A DNA stretch of 64,000 bases from Fen-455 sp050012675 (GTDB lineage Bacteria; Actinomycetota; Acidimicrobiia; Acidimicrobiales; Bog-793), in the NCBI GenBank assembly GCA_050012675.1, contig JBEKGS010000005.1, forward strand, positions 54,513-118,512, given 5' to 3'. The stretch's first letter is position 1; the number at the start of each line of letters is the position of its first letter. The translations under genes were made by a program, and so were the position numbers. A model generated the notes under the pieces. That model was not told the DNA's origin, did not search any database, and saw nothing but the letters and a program-made list of their open reading frames with translations. Positions 43,006-52,056 of the stretch are shown in pieces.

Positions 43006-44273
43006 GCCGGCTACCGTCTCCTGACCTCGCGCGGGTCTCGGGCGACCTCGAGATCCTCGCCTCATACCGGGACCCCGAAGCACCCGGCTGGACGCGACGA
43101 GTCTTCTCGGGTTTCGACCGAGCCGGGCGCGAGTGGGTGGCCGCGAGGATGCAGGAAGCAGGCCTCAGAGTCGAGACCGACGCGGCTGCCAACCTCATCG
43201 GGAGGTTGCCCGGCACCGGTGGGTTGCCCGGCGCCATCGTGACGGGTTCGCACACCGACACCGTGCACGGCGGCGGCCGCTTCGACGGCATCATCGGTGT
43301 GCTCGGCGCCATCGAGGCGGTTCGCTGCCTTCGTGCCGCCGAGCTGGAGCTCGAGCACGACCTCGTCGTCGTAGATTTCCTCGGCGAGGAGCCGAACGAC
43401 TTCGGCCTGAGCTGCGTGGGCAGCCGCGCCATATCGGGCGCGCTCGACGAGGGCCATCTCGCCCTCTTGGGCCCGGACGGGCGTAGCCTCTCCGAGGCGC
43501 TCGCCGCCGCCGGTGGCGTGCCGTCCGCCCTGGGCGGTGCACGCTGGCCGGAAGGCCTGCACTGCTACGTCGAGCTGCACATCGAGCAGGGCCCGGTACT
43601 CGAGCAGGCACGCGTGCCGATAGGCGTTGTGACGGGCATAGCAGGCATCCACCGGCTTCGTGCCCGCTTCGAGGGGCGGCCCGACCACGCCGGGACGACC
43701 CCGATGAGCCTGCGCCGGGACGCGCTGTCCGGGGCGGCCGAGCTGGCCCTGGCCATCGAGCGGCTCGCCCAAGGCGGTGTGGCGACTACCGGCCGCCTCG
43801 AGATCCGACCCGGCGCCCACAACGTCGTACCGGGGGAAGCCGACCTGTGGGCCGAGGCGCGAAGCCCCGATGCGCAATGGCTGGACAGCTTCGGCCGCGC
43901 CGTCGCCGACGAGTTCGATGGCATCGGTGCCCGGCGTCAACTCGGAACGACCCTCACCTGGATTTCCCGTGAGCCCCCGGTCACCGTGACGGACTGGGTG
44001 GCCGACAGCATCGACCAGGCGGCGACCTCGCTAGGCAACCGGGTGCTCAGGATCCCGAGCGGTGCCGGTCACGACGCGTCCCACATGGCACGCCTCGGTC
44101 CGATGGGTATGGTTTTCGTGCCCTCTCGGGCAGGCAGGAGCCACTGTCCAGAGGAGTGGACGGACTTGGAGGACATCGGACGGGGCATCGCGGTCTTGGT
44201 GCAGGCGTTGGTAGTTTGTGATCACCGCAAGGAGGAGCGCAGCCGAGGGCGGCGCAGCGGACTGGATGACTGA
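43002..44273 (+). CDS. M20-family N-carbamoyl-L-amino-acid hydrolase (HyuC/AllC-like), candidate N-carbamoyl-glutamate amidohydrolase
   Basis: 423 residues. Zinc ligands in TGSHTDTVHGGG (His84), RFDGIIGVLGA (Asp95) and LGEEPNDFG (Glu129-130), then CYVELHIEQGPVLE (His192 region) and, late in the chain, GAGHDASHMARL with the last His. The EEPNDF-SCVGSR stretch is typical of carbamoylases and ureidoglycolate-type amidases. It would release NH3 and CO2 from N-carbamoyl-L-glutamate, yielding glutamate, the last step of the proposed pathway. GTG start overlaps the upstream stop (GTGA). Specificity is inferred. Confidence 0.85.
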   Translation: MSRLPSPDLARVSGDLEILASYRDPEAPGWTRRVFSGFDRAGREWVAARMQEAGLRVETDAAANLIGRLPGTGGLPGAIVTGSHTDTVHGGGRFDGIIGVLGAIEAVRCLRAAELELEHDLVVVDFLGEEPNDFGLSCVGSRAISGALDEGHLALLGPDGRSLSEALAAAGGVPSALGGARWPEGLHCYVELHIEQGPVLEQARVPIGVVTGIAGIHRLRARFEGRPDHAGTTPMSLRRDALSGAAELALAIERLAQGGVATTGRLEIRPGAHNVVPGEADLWAEARSPDAQWLDSFGRAVADEFDGIGARRQLGTTLTWISREPPVTVTDWVADSIDQAATSLGNRVLRIPSGAGHDASHMARLGPMGMVFVPSRAGRSHCPEEWTDLEDIGRGIAVLVQALVVCDHRKEERSRGRRSGLDD

Positions 44274-45849
44274 GCGACTCATCGAGCTGACCGGGGACAA
44301 TCTGAGCGTGCAGGACGTGGTCGCGGTTGCACGCGACCGGGCCCGTGTGAGCATTGCGCCTGAGGCGCTCCGGCGCATGCGAGAAGCCCGCGACGTCGTT
44401 GACGCCGTCCTGGCAAGCGGCGAGGCCGTGTACGGTCTCAACACCGGACTCGGCTCCTTCGCCCGCTACAGGGTCCCGATCGAGCAGCTCAGGCGCTTTT
44501 CTTTTGACACCATTACTGACTTGAGCTCTTCCTACGGGCGTCCCCTACGCCCTGACGTCGTGAGGGCGATGATGCTGGCCCGGGCCAACGGCATGGCAAA
44601 GGCGGGTGTCGGGGTTCGCTGCGAGCTGGCACAAATGCTCGTCGAGCTCTTGAACCGGGACGTCGATCCTGTGGTCAGGGAGATCGGCTCGGTAGGCCAG
44701 GGGGACTTGTCGGAGATGTCCGACATCGGCAAGGTGCTGATCGGTATCGGGCACGCAGAGATCGGCGGCGAGGTGATGAGCGGGAGGGCCGCGCTGAAGC
44801 GAGTCGGGCTGGAGCCGATCGAGCTGGCACCGAAAGAGGCTCTCGCGCTGATCAGTGCCAACGGCGTGACCCTCGGCCGGGGTGCCCTCGTGCTGAACGA
44901 CGTGGCAGAACTGGTCGACTTGTTGCAGGTGGCAGCTGCACTGTCGCTCGAGGCATTCGCAGGCAACGTCTCGATCATCCATTCCGGCATGGCTCACCTG
45001 CAGCCGCAGGTCGGGCTGGCCACGGCGACCGACCGGTTGCGCCACATGCTCGAGGGTTCCTACCTCTGGGAACCGGGCGCGGCGCGCAACTTGCAGGACC
45101 CCCTCTCGTTCCGCTGCGTGCCCCGCAGCCACGGCGCGCTCTACGACGCCCTCCACTACGCGCGCTTCAACCTCGAGACCGAGCTGAACGCGGCCAACGA
45201 CAATCCACTCGTGCTCGTTGGCGAGGGGGTCATCGTCTCGGGCGGCAACTTCGACGTGGCGGGGCTCGCCATGGCCTTCGACCTGCTACGCCTTGCCATC
45301 GCCAATGCCGTCAAGGGCACCAACGAGCGCGTGCAGAAGCTGCTCTGGAACCACTTCAGCGGCCTCCCGAGCGCGCTGGCATTCGAGCAGGGACCCACCA
45401 ACGGGCTCAAGCCGATGGGTCGTTGGTGCGCCGCGCTCGCGGCCGAAGCGCGCTCATGGGCGAGACCGGTGACCCTCGACTACGCCGGCCAGGTCGCAGA
45501 AGGGGTCGAGGACGACGCATCCATGGCCCCGCTTTCGGTGCGCCGGACACACGAGCTGGTCTCGCTCGTGCACCGTACGCTCGTCTACGAGCTCATCACT
45601 GCCGCCCAGGCAGTCGACATGCGAGAGCAGTGGCCGCTCGGGCGCGGGACCGTGGCTGCATACAGGGCGGTGCGCGATTACGTGCCCATGCTGCGCGAGG
45701 TGCGTGGTTGGGACCCCGACATCGAGGGCCTGGTCCAAGCTGTCGCCGCGGGCGACATCAATGCCCGGATAGCGGCCGCGATCGGCGGCCGCAAGCAAGA
45801 GCCCCGGGTTTTGATGGGTGTACGACCGACCGGCCAACCCGAGGCGTAG
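44266..45849 (+). CDS. MIO-less histidine-ammonia-lyase-fold protein, candidate ergothionase
   Basis: 527 residues from ATG 44266 (which overlaps the previous stop region; GTG 44218 is an alternative). Fold markers: GEAVYGLNTGLGSF with the catalytic Tyr (56), NDNPLV, ANAVKGTNERVQKLLW, and EGVEDDASMAPL. The prosthetic-group site should read GSVGASGDLAP, but here it reads GSVGQGDLSE (141-150): the Ala-Ser-Gly triad that cyclises to MIO is gone. True HutH cannot work without it, but ergothionase, which expels trimethylamine from ergothioneine to make thiourocanate, is a MIO-free member. Context fits that assignment. Activity on hercynine is an alternative. Confidence 0.85.
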   Translation: MTERLIELTGDNLSVQDVVAVARDRARVSIAPEALRRMREARDVVDAVLASGEAVYGLNTGLGSFARYRVPIEQLRRFSFDTITDLSSSYGRPLRPDVVRAMMLARANGMAKAGVGVRCELAQMLVELLNRDVDPVVREIGSVGQGDLSEMSDIGKVLIGIGHAEIGGEVMSGRAALKRVGLEPIELAPKEALALISANGVTLGRGALVLNDVAELVDLLQVAAALSLEAFAGNVSIIHSGMAHLQPQVGLATATDRLRHMLEGSYLWEPGAARNLQDPLSFRCVPRSHGALYDALHYARFNLETELNAANDNPLVLVGEGVIVSGGNFDVAGLAMAFDLLRLAIANAVKGTNERVQKLLWNHFSGLPSALAFEQGPTNGLKPMGRWCAALAAEARSWARPVTLDYAGQVAEGVEDDASMAPLSVRRTHELVSLVHRTLVYELITAAQAVDMREQWPLGRGTVAAYRAVRDYVPMLREVRGWDPDIEGLVQAVAAGDINARIAAAIGGRKQEPRVLMGVRPTGQPEA

Positions 45850-45910
45850 ACAGAGCATTCGAGACACCTTGGGCCTGGGCGACTTCCTGCCCAGGCGCCT
45901 CTATCGCACC

Positions 45911-47185
45911 TCAGAGATGCCCGATCTGCACTTCGCGCTCTGGGGAGCGGACGTGAAAGGCAAGCCAGCCGACCACAAGCGCTGCTCCCAACACGACCTG
46001 AGCAACGGCGGTGGTCGCGCGTGCGCCGAGCGGGCCGATGAAGGCCCCGGCGACGAGGGGGCTCACAACGGTGGCTAGAGCCCATACGAGATTGAGCATG
46101 CCCATCACCACACCGAGTCCCACCCCGGCTCGGTTTGCCCCCGAGGCGCCGAGCGGGTAGCCGACTGACCACAGGACGGACCTCACCGCGGCCGTCGCGC
46201 ACAGCATCACGACGACGAAAAGCGGCGCCGCGCTCGCCGTGGCCGGAGACATGACGAGGGCGAGCACGACCCCTGCTCCGAGGACCGTCTTCAAACGGAC
46301 CGCGCGTAGCCCTGCCCGTTTGGTGATGGCGCTCCCACAAATGAAGACTGCCGCGGCCGCCGAGAACACGATTCCGATCGAGCTTTCTGATGCTCCGGAC
46401 TGGTGAAGCTCGAGCGGCCCGAGGAGGGTCACGAGAGCTGACGACGCGCCCGCGATGACCACGGCAAGAGCCGCCCCGAGGATCCTCAGGTCGCACGAAG
46501 CCGCGCGGACGCTCGAGATGACACCTATGTGCTCCAACGAGCTCGCACCCTCGAGGTGAATCGAGGTCATCAACAACGTGACTACGACCGTCAGCACCGC
46601 TGCGACGACGAACGGTGCCGCGAGCCCGAAGTACTGGGCGATGAAACCTGCGAAAGCCGGCCCCGCGATGGAACCGAACCCTGAAGCCGTGATCGTTCCG
46701 GTGAGGGACGACTCGTCGTCAGAGGCTCTCGCCAGCCAGGTGAGCGCTGCTGTCCACACGATGCCGTAGCCGAGACCGAACAGGAGGCGGGAAACGAGGA
46801 GCAACGGGTACGAGGGGGCGAAAGCCTGGCCGAGGGTCGCGAACACTATGAGCCAACCCGAGCACAGGGTCAATGAGCGTGCCCCGAAGCGATCGGACAG
46901 GGCACCTGCCGGCAGCGAGATGAACAGGGCGGCGACGCCGGTCGCCGCGAGCAGCCCGGCCGTTTGCACTCCGGCGAGTTGGAAGCGGTGCTCGTACGAA
47001 GGAAGGAGGGGCGCGATTGCCGATTGGAGCAGGGAGCTCATGAGCGCGAGGGCATAGACGAGGTAACGCAAGCGTCGAACCCTCACGTCGCTGACATCGA
47101 TGGCGTCGGGCACCACCGGTTCCACAGTGTCGTGGCGCCCCACGGTCTTCTGTCGTTGTCTCGTAATGTTAAGAGCGGCCACCAT
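45911..47185 (-). CDS. Major facilitator superfamily transporter
   Basis: 424 residues with twelve hydrophobic segments beginning near residue 40. The MFS signature between helices 2 and 3 is ALSDRFGARSLTL (about 97-109) and between 8 and 9 a related Arg-Leu motif. Drug/proton or small-metabolite carrier by family; direction is not evident. It ends 62 bases from the ergothionase-type gene (convergent) and is divergent from a LysR regulator. Could carry ergothioneine, a product such as trimethylamine, or an unrelated compound. Confidence 0.85.
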   Translation of the reverse strand: MVAALNITRQRQKTVGRHDTVEPVVPDAIDVSDVRVRRLRYLVYALALMSSLLQSAIAPLLPSYEHRFQLAGVQTAGLLAATGVAALFISLPAGALSDRFGARSLTLCSGWLIVFATLGQAFAPSYPLLLVSRLLFGLGYGIVWTAALTWLARASDDESSLTGTITASGFGSIAGPAFAGFIAQYFGLAAPFVVAAVLTVVVTLLMTSIHLEGASSLEHIGVISSVRAASCDLRILGAALAVVIAGASSALVTLLGPLELHQSGASESSIGIVFSAAAAVFICGSAITKRAGLRAVRLKTVLGAGVVLALVMSPATASAAPLFVVVMLCATAAVRSVLWSVGYPLGASGANRAGVGLGVVMGMLNLVWALATVVSPLVAGAFIGPLGARATTAVAQVVLGAALVVGWLAFHVRSPEREVQIGHL

Positions 47186-47258
47186 TTACCTATCGGAAGC
47201 TGGACACTTCGTCCTTATACCATTTTACGACAACATTTTTCGCAGATAACCTGAATAA
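47186..47258. promoter_or_regulatory. AT-rich divergent promoter between MFS and LysR genes
   Basis: 73 bases, clearly more AT-rich than the surrounding DNA (TATACCATTTTACG, AATAATTGG). It separates divergent start codons and so must hold both promoters and probably the LysR binding site (a T-N11-A type site). No single box can be fixed by eye. Confidence 0.45.
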
Positions 47259-48191
47259 TTGGTGGCAGAACGATCAGTCTGGTCGATTGAAAAAGGGGTC
47301 GGTCTGCGCGAGCTCCGGGCCCTCGTAGCGATAGCCGACCTCGGCTCGTTCCGCCGAGCCGCCGCCGAGCTCGGTTACACCCAGTCTTCGATCTCGCACC
47401 AGATCGCGTCCTTGGAGGTCCTGCTCGGCACGGAGCTGTTCACGCGTCCCGGCGGTCGCGGCGCAGTGAAGCTCACCGCCACCGGGGCGGCCGCCTACAG
47501 GCGGGCTCGCCGTGCCCTCGGAGAGGTGGAGGCCATCGGCGCCGACGTCGATTCCGCCCGCAGCGGTGAGCGCGCCCGCATCCGCGTCGGGGTGTCCCAG
47601 ACGGCGGCCGCCGAGCTGATGCCGGCCGCGCTCAGGTCGTTTCGAGAGACCCATCCCGACATAGAGGTGGTCCTGAGCGAGGTCGAGGAGATCCAGGCCA
47701 TCATGAGCGGGCTCGGGCGAGGAAGGTTTGACTTGGCGTTCACCCTCAACCCCGAACCGGATGAGCGGGTGGAGATCATTCCTCTCCTCGAGGACCCGTG
47801 GGTCATCCTCACCCGTCGCGACAGCGAGATCGGCGATGTCGAGCACCTGAGTTTCGACGTGATCGACGGCAGGGACGTAGTCGCCTGGACGCGCCGCTGG
47901 AACAGCCAGCTCGAGCTGGAAGAGGCGTGGCGCAGGCGCGGCATAGCACCGCGCATCGTCTACCGGACCGATGACAACCTCGCCCTGCAACGTCTCGTCG
48001 CCGCGGGCCTGGGGCACGCCTGCATCGGACGGCTGGCGGCCCGGCGGGCCGTCGATCCGTCACTCACTTGGCTCGCTCCGCGCGAGCGCCTCACGACCCG
48101 CCAGATCGCGTTGTGCTACCCACGGCACCGGGAGATCACCGGCGCCGTGTCCGCGCTGATCTCAGCGGTCCGAACGCACTCGAGCGGCTGA
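47259..48191 (+). CDS. LysR-family transcriptional regulator
   Basis: 310 residues from TTG 47259; a later GTG a few codons on gives the standard N-terminus LRELRALVAIADLGSFRRAA. The helix-turn-helix is SFRRAAAELGYTQSSISHQIASLEVLLGTELF (about residues 30-61). The effector domain follows from about 100. LysR proteins usually control the divergent neighbour, here the MFS carrier. A role for the ergothioneine-type operon, just beyond the carrier, is possible. Converges with amt, 10 bases apart. Confidence 0.88.
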   Translation: MVAERSVWSIEKGVGLRELRALVAIADLGSFRRAAAELGYTQSSISHQIASLEVLLGTELFTRPGGRGAVKLTATGAAAYRRARRALGEVEAIGADVDSARSGERARIRVGVSQTAAAELMPAALRSFRETHPDIEVVLSEVEEIQAIMSGLGRGRFDLAFTLNPEPDERVEIIPLLEDPWVILTRRDSEIGDVEHLSFDVIDGRDVVAWTRRWNSQLELEEAWRRRGIAPRIVYRTDDNLALQRLVAAGLGHACIGRLAARRAVDPSLTWLAPRERLTTRQIALCYPRHREITGAVSALISAVRTHSSG

Positions 48192-48201
48192 AGCGGGCCG
48201 G

Positions 48202-49422
48202 TCAGGTGAACACGTAGGCGTCAGGCTCCTCCAGCTCCGTGTCCAACCCCGCGAGCTCGATGGCGTCCGGTACCCGGACGGACTCGAACTTGTCCAGGAC
48301 CTTCAGGATGATCCAGGTCAGGACGAAGGCGTAGACAGCGATCAGCAGGGCAGCGGCGACCTGCTTGCCGAACAGGGCGGGGTTGCCCGCGACGAGGCCG
48401 TTGTGGCCGGCAAGGTTGACCGACTCGTAGGCGAACACGCCCACGAGCATCGAACCAAGGAGCCCGCCTATGCCGTGCGCGGCCCACACATCGAGTGCAT
48501 CGTCCCACTTCATGTGGCGCACCAGGGCGACCGCCGAGTAGCAGATGGATCCGGCGAGCAGACCGATCGCGAACGACGCCCATGTCGGCACGAAGCCGGC
48601 GCACGGGGTCACACAGGCGAGGCCCGCGACCGCTCCCGTGAAGGCACCCACGATGCTGGGCTTTCCTGACCTCCACCATGAGATGGCCAACCACGTGCAC
48701 ATCGCGACGGAGGCGGCGATGTCGGTGTTGACGAAGGCTTGCGCGGCAACGGCGTCGGCCGCGAGCGCCGAGCCACCGTTGAAGCCGAACCAACCGAACC
48801 ACAACAAGCCGGTGCCGAGGCCAACGAAGGCGACGTTGTGCGGGACGCTCTTCTCACCAGGGGCGAACCTCCTGGACCCGACGACGAACACCGACGCCAG
48901 GGCCGCGAACCCGGCGCTCGTGTGGACGACCATTCCTCCGGCGAAGTCCTCGACGCCCCACTTCATGAGGAACCCGCCGCCCCAGATCCAGTGCACTATC
49001 GGTACGTAGACGAGCAGGCTCCAGATGACAAGGAACTTGAGGTAGCTCTTGAAGGCGATCCGGTCAGCGAAGGCACCGGTGATGAGCGCCGGTGTGATGA
49101 TGGCGAACATCTCCTGGAAGATGAAGTGCGCGAGCGCCGGGATATGAGGGGCGTACGGGCCTGGCGCTGCGCCTACTCCCCGCAGGCCTGCCCACGAGAG
49201 GTTGCCAATGACGCCGCCCAGGTTCCCGGAGAAGGCCAGCGAGTAACCGACCAGCACCCAGAGAACAGTGACCACGCCCATCGAGATGAAGCTCTGCAGC
49301 ATTATTGTGAGGAAGTTCTTTCTTCTCACCAAGCCGCCATAGAAAAACGCGAGGCCTGGTGTCATTACCATGACTAGTGCGGCGCTAACTAGGACAAAAC
49401 CGGTGTCACCATCGTTGATCAC
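48202..49422 (-). CDS. amt: Ammonium transporter
   Basis: 406 residues, eleven hydrophobic helices, no signal peptide. Family features: TPGLAFFYGGLVRRKNFLTIMLQSF, the ammonium-site Asp in ITGAFADRIAF, HWIWGGGFL, HTSAGFAALA and DDALDVWAAHGIGGLLGSM with the twin central histidines. Conducts ammonium or ammonia across the cytoplasmic membrane. No glnK gene follows here. In context it could recover ammonia released by histidine and carbamoyl-glutamate breakdown. ATG 49422. Confidence 0.93.
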   Translation of the reverse strand: MINDGDTGFVLVSAALVMVMTPGLAFFYGGLVRRKNFLTIMLQSFISMGVVTVLWVLVGYSLAFSGNLGGVIGNLSWAGLRGVGAAPGPYAPHIPALAHFIFQEMFAIITPALITGAFADRIAFKSYLKFLVIWSLLVYVPIVHWIWGGGFLMKWGVEDFAGGMVVHTSAGFAALASVFVVGSRRFAPGEKSVPHNVAFVGLGTGLLWFGWFGFNGGSALAADAVAAQAFVNTDIAASVAMCTWLAISWWRSGKPSIVGAFTGAVAGLACVTPCAGFVPTWASFAIGLLAGSICYSAVALVRHMKWDDALDVWAAHGIGGLLGSMLVGVFAYESVNLAGHNGLVAGNPALFGKQVAAALLIAVYAFVLTWIILKVLDKFESVRVPDAIELAGLDTELEEPDAYVFT

Positions 49423-49518
49423 CCGGGCCTCCTTATGGCGAGGACGCGACCTTCACCGTGCCTGCAACTCAGTTTTCAGTTTTGCCATTATGTCGCCCCC
49501 CTGGCGGCGACGACCAAC

Positions 49519-50004
49519 TCAGTTTGTCCGCGAGCGGCTGACCTGCCCTCGGGCACTATGGGCAGGAGTGCGGTGGGCTGGCGCGCGGCGGGCAGCACCG
49601 CGATGCGCACCAGCGCGGTGCGCGGGTTGGGCGCCGGCTCCACCATCGGCGAGTGACTTTCCCGTGGCCGGGTCCACGCCGTTGCGCCGGCACCAAGTAC
49701 CGAAGGCTTTGTAGCGGTACGGCGGTGCATTGTGCCAGGAGACCTTGAAACCGAAGCGCTCGCTGAGCGCTCTGTACATGAGGTGCATGCAGACGGCCGC
49801 GAATGCGAGGCAGGCGCAGCCGAACCCGGCCACTACATAGGCAGCCACCCTGGACCAACCCAGACCGACCAGGTAGAGCGTCAGCCAGACCGGAGCGGAC
49901 CAGATGCCGAGGGTCGTGGACGGCCCCGTCATGAGGTGGAGGCGTGCAGCCTTGTGCCCGATCCGGGGCGACCACCTCGCAAGGAAGGGGGCTCTTGAGG
50001 GCAT
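49519..50004 (-). CDS. Hypothetical small membrane protein
   Basis: 161 residues. Two hydrophobic helices (about 33-48 and 54-76) are followed by a conserved-looking stretch LSERFGFKVSWHNAPPYRYKAFGTWCRRN, then a low-complexity Ala/Arg/His tail. The codon use of the first 115 residues looks like real coding; the tail is less sure. No family recognised. Start ATG 50004; ATG 49932 is also possible. Stands between amt and fhs with no operon partner. Confidence 0.45.
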   Translation of the reverse strand: MPSRAPFLARWSPRIGHKAARLHLMTGPSTTLGIWSAPVWLTLYLVGLGWSRVAAYVVAGFGCACLAFAAVCMHLMYRALSERFGFKVSWHNAPPYRYKAFGTWCRRNGVDPATGKSLADGGAGAQPAHRAGAHRGAARRAPAHRTPAHSARGQVSRSRTN

Positions 50005-50358
50005 TCATCTACTTCCTGAGGGGACCTCGGACCGAAAACGGCGGCGAGGAGACTCTCCGAATCACCCCGCGTCATTGAAGCACAGCATCATTCTGCCCCG
50101 CCGAGCAAGACGCGTCCGTCATGGTCCGCTCACCCCGAAGTGGGACGCGCCGTGGCGTCCAGCCCCGAGAAGAGCCGGTTATCGCCTTTCAGACCCTGGA
50201 CGCTAGAGTGAAACCGACACCGCCGGAGAGGACCTCTGCGATGCTGCGCACCTGTTCAAGAGTGGTCGAACGTCCCCGCGGCATCGATTCGACGCCTTTA
50301 CACAGCAGGCGGCTGGTCCAAAAGTCGAAGTCGATCGTTACCGAAAAGGAGATCTGAC
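50005..50358. promoter_or_regulatory. Upstream region of fhs, no gene seen
   Basis: 354 bases with no supportable coding frame. It holds the divergent promoters of the small membrane protein and fhs. Strong Shine-Dalgarno AAGGAG at 50345-50350 precedes the fhs ATG. Short repeats such as GTTC-N10-GAAC (50249-50266 region) are too small to call. No known riboswitch consensus (glycine, THF) found. Confidence 0.4.
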
Positions 50359-52056
50359 ATGGCCATGCCGAGCGACCTCGAGATCGCGCGCCAGGCTCAC
50401 TTGAAGCCGATTGCCGAAATTGCAAAGGACATGGGGATCGAGCCGCGGCTTCTCGAGCACTACGGCGAGAATGTCGCCAAGATCAAGCTCGACGCCATCG
50501 CCGAGCTGGCCGAGCGCCCGAAGGCCAAGTACGTGGTCGTGTCCGCCATCACGCCGACCCCGCTCGGCGAGGGGAAGACGACGACGATCGTCGGCCTCGG
50601 TCAGGCCATGCACCACATCGGCAAGAGCGCGACGATCTCGATCCGCCAGCCCTCGATGGGCCCCACCTTCGGCATCAAGGGCGGAGCTGCCGGGGGTGGC
50701 TACAGCCAGGCCGTCCCCATGGAGTCCTTCAACCTCCATCTCACCGGTGACATGCACGCTGTGACCGCCGCCCACAACATGTTGTCGGCGATGGTCGACA
50801 ACCACCTGCAAAAGGGCAACGAGCTCAAGATCGACCTGCACAACATCACCTGGAGACGCGTGCTCGACGTGAATGACCGTGCTCTTCGCAACATCGTGAT
50901 AGGCCTCGGAACCAAGCAGGACGGCATTCCGCGCCAGAGCGGGTTCGACATCACAGCCGCCTCCGAGGTGATGGCTATCCTCGCGCTGTCGACCTCGCTC
51001 AAGGACATGCGGGCCCGCCTCGGACGCATCGTCGTGGGCTACACCGACGACGGTGAGCCGGTGACGTCGGAGGACTTGAAGGGTGCCGGGGCGATGACCG
51101 TGATCATGCGCGAGGCGATCAAGCCGAACCTGCTGCAGACGATCGAGAACACGCCGGTGATCGTGCACGCGGGACCGTTCGGCAACATCGCCCACGGCAA
51201 CTCCTCGATCGTCGGGGACCTCATCGGGATCCACACCGGAGACTTCCTCCTCACCGAGGCCGGATTCGGCGCCGACATGGGAGCCGAGCGCTTTTTCGAC
51301 ATCAAGTGCCGCACTTCAGGACTCAAGCCCGATGCCGCCGTCGTCGTGGCCACGGTGCGCGCGCTCAAGGTGCACTCCGGGCGGCACAAGGTCGCGGCCG
51401 GGCGGCCGCTGCCCCCTGCCATCTTGGAGGAGAACCCCGAAGAGGTCCATCTGGGTGGGGCGAACCTGCGCAAGCAGATCGAGAACATTCAGGTCTTCGG
51501 CGTCTCGCCTGTCGTCGCCATCAACGCCTTCCCGGGTGACTTCCCCTCCGAGCACGAGGCCGTCCGCGAGATCGCGGCCTCGATGGGTGTCCGTGCAGCG
51601 GTGTGCACGAACTTCGCCGAGGGCGGCAAGGGTGCCACCGAGCTCGCCCAGGCCGTGGTCGAGGCGGCGGACGAGCCGAGCGACTTCCGCCTGCTCTACC
51701 CGAATGAGGCGAGCTTGCGCGAGAAGATCGAGACAGTGGCTGCGAAGATCTACGGCGCCGCCGGTGTGGACTACCTGCCCGCTGCCAACCGTCAGATCGA
51801 CGCCTACGAGAAGAACGGTTTCGGGAACCTTCCGGTGATCATCGCCAAGACGCACCTGTCGCTGTCGTCCGATCCCTCCCTCAAGGGGGCGCCGGTGGGG
51901 TGGCGCATGCCCGTGCGCGAGGCCCGCGCCTCGATCGGCGCGGGTTTCGTCTACCTCATTTGCGGCGACATGAGCACGATGCCGGGGCTTTCGACGCACC
52001 CGGCAGCCGAGATCATCGACATCGACGAGAACGGCGAGATTGTCGGGCTCAGCTGA
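50359..52056 (+). CDS. fhs: Formate-tetrahydrofolate ligase
   Basis: 565 residues, family length. ATP loop TPTPLGEGKTTTIVGLGQA (about 62-80), RQPSMGPTFGIKGGAAGGG and NLHLTGDMHAVTAAHNM, all conserved; near the end the folate region IYGAAGVDYLPAA. It links formate and THF with ATP to 10-formyl-THF, or runs backwards to recover ATP from one-carbon units of histidine breakdown. The 3' end overlaps fchA by 17 bases, and ftcD lies 2.7 kb on, so the set can process formimino-THF. ATG 50359. Confidence 0.95.
   Translation: MAMPSDLEIARQAHLKPIAEIAKDMGIEPRLLEHYGENVAKIKLDAIAELAERPKAKYVVVSAITPTPLGEGKTTTIVGLGQAMHHIGKSATISIRQPSMGPTFGIKGGAAGGGYSQAVPMESFNLHLTGDMHAVTAAHNMLSAMVDNHLQKGNELKIDLHNITWRRVLDVNDRALRNIVIGLGTKQDGIPRQSGFDITAASEVMAILALSTSLKDMRARLGRIVVGYTDDGEPVTSEDLKGAGAMTVIMREAIKPNLLQTIENTPVIVHAGPFGNIAHGNSSIVGDLIGIHTGDFLLTEAGFGADMGAERFFDIKCRTSGLKPDAAVVVATVRALKVHSGRHKVAAGRPLPPAILEENPEEVHLGGANLRKQIENIQVFGVSPVVAINAFPGDFPSEHEAVREIAASMGVRAAVCTNFAEGGKGATELAQAVVEAADEPSDFRLLYPNEASLREKIETVAAKIYGAAGVDYLPAANRQIDAYEKNGFGNLPVIIAKTHLSLSSDPSLKGAPVGWRMPVREARASIGAGFVYLICGDMSTMPGLSTHPAAEIIDIDENGEIVGLS

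Noticed and set aside
44266..45849. Annotation as histidine ammonia-lyase HutH
   Set aside because: The MIO-forming Ala-Ser-Gly triad is missing and the neighbouring genes fit thiourocanate metabolism.
50005..50358. Possible THF or glycine riboswitch before fhs
   Set aside because: No match to either consensus was visible; only the ribosome site is clear.
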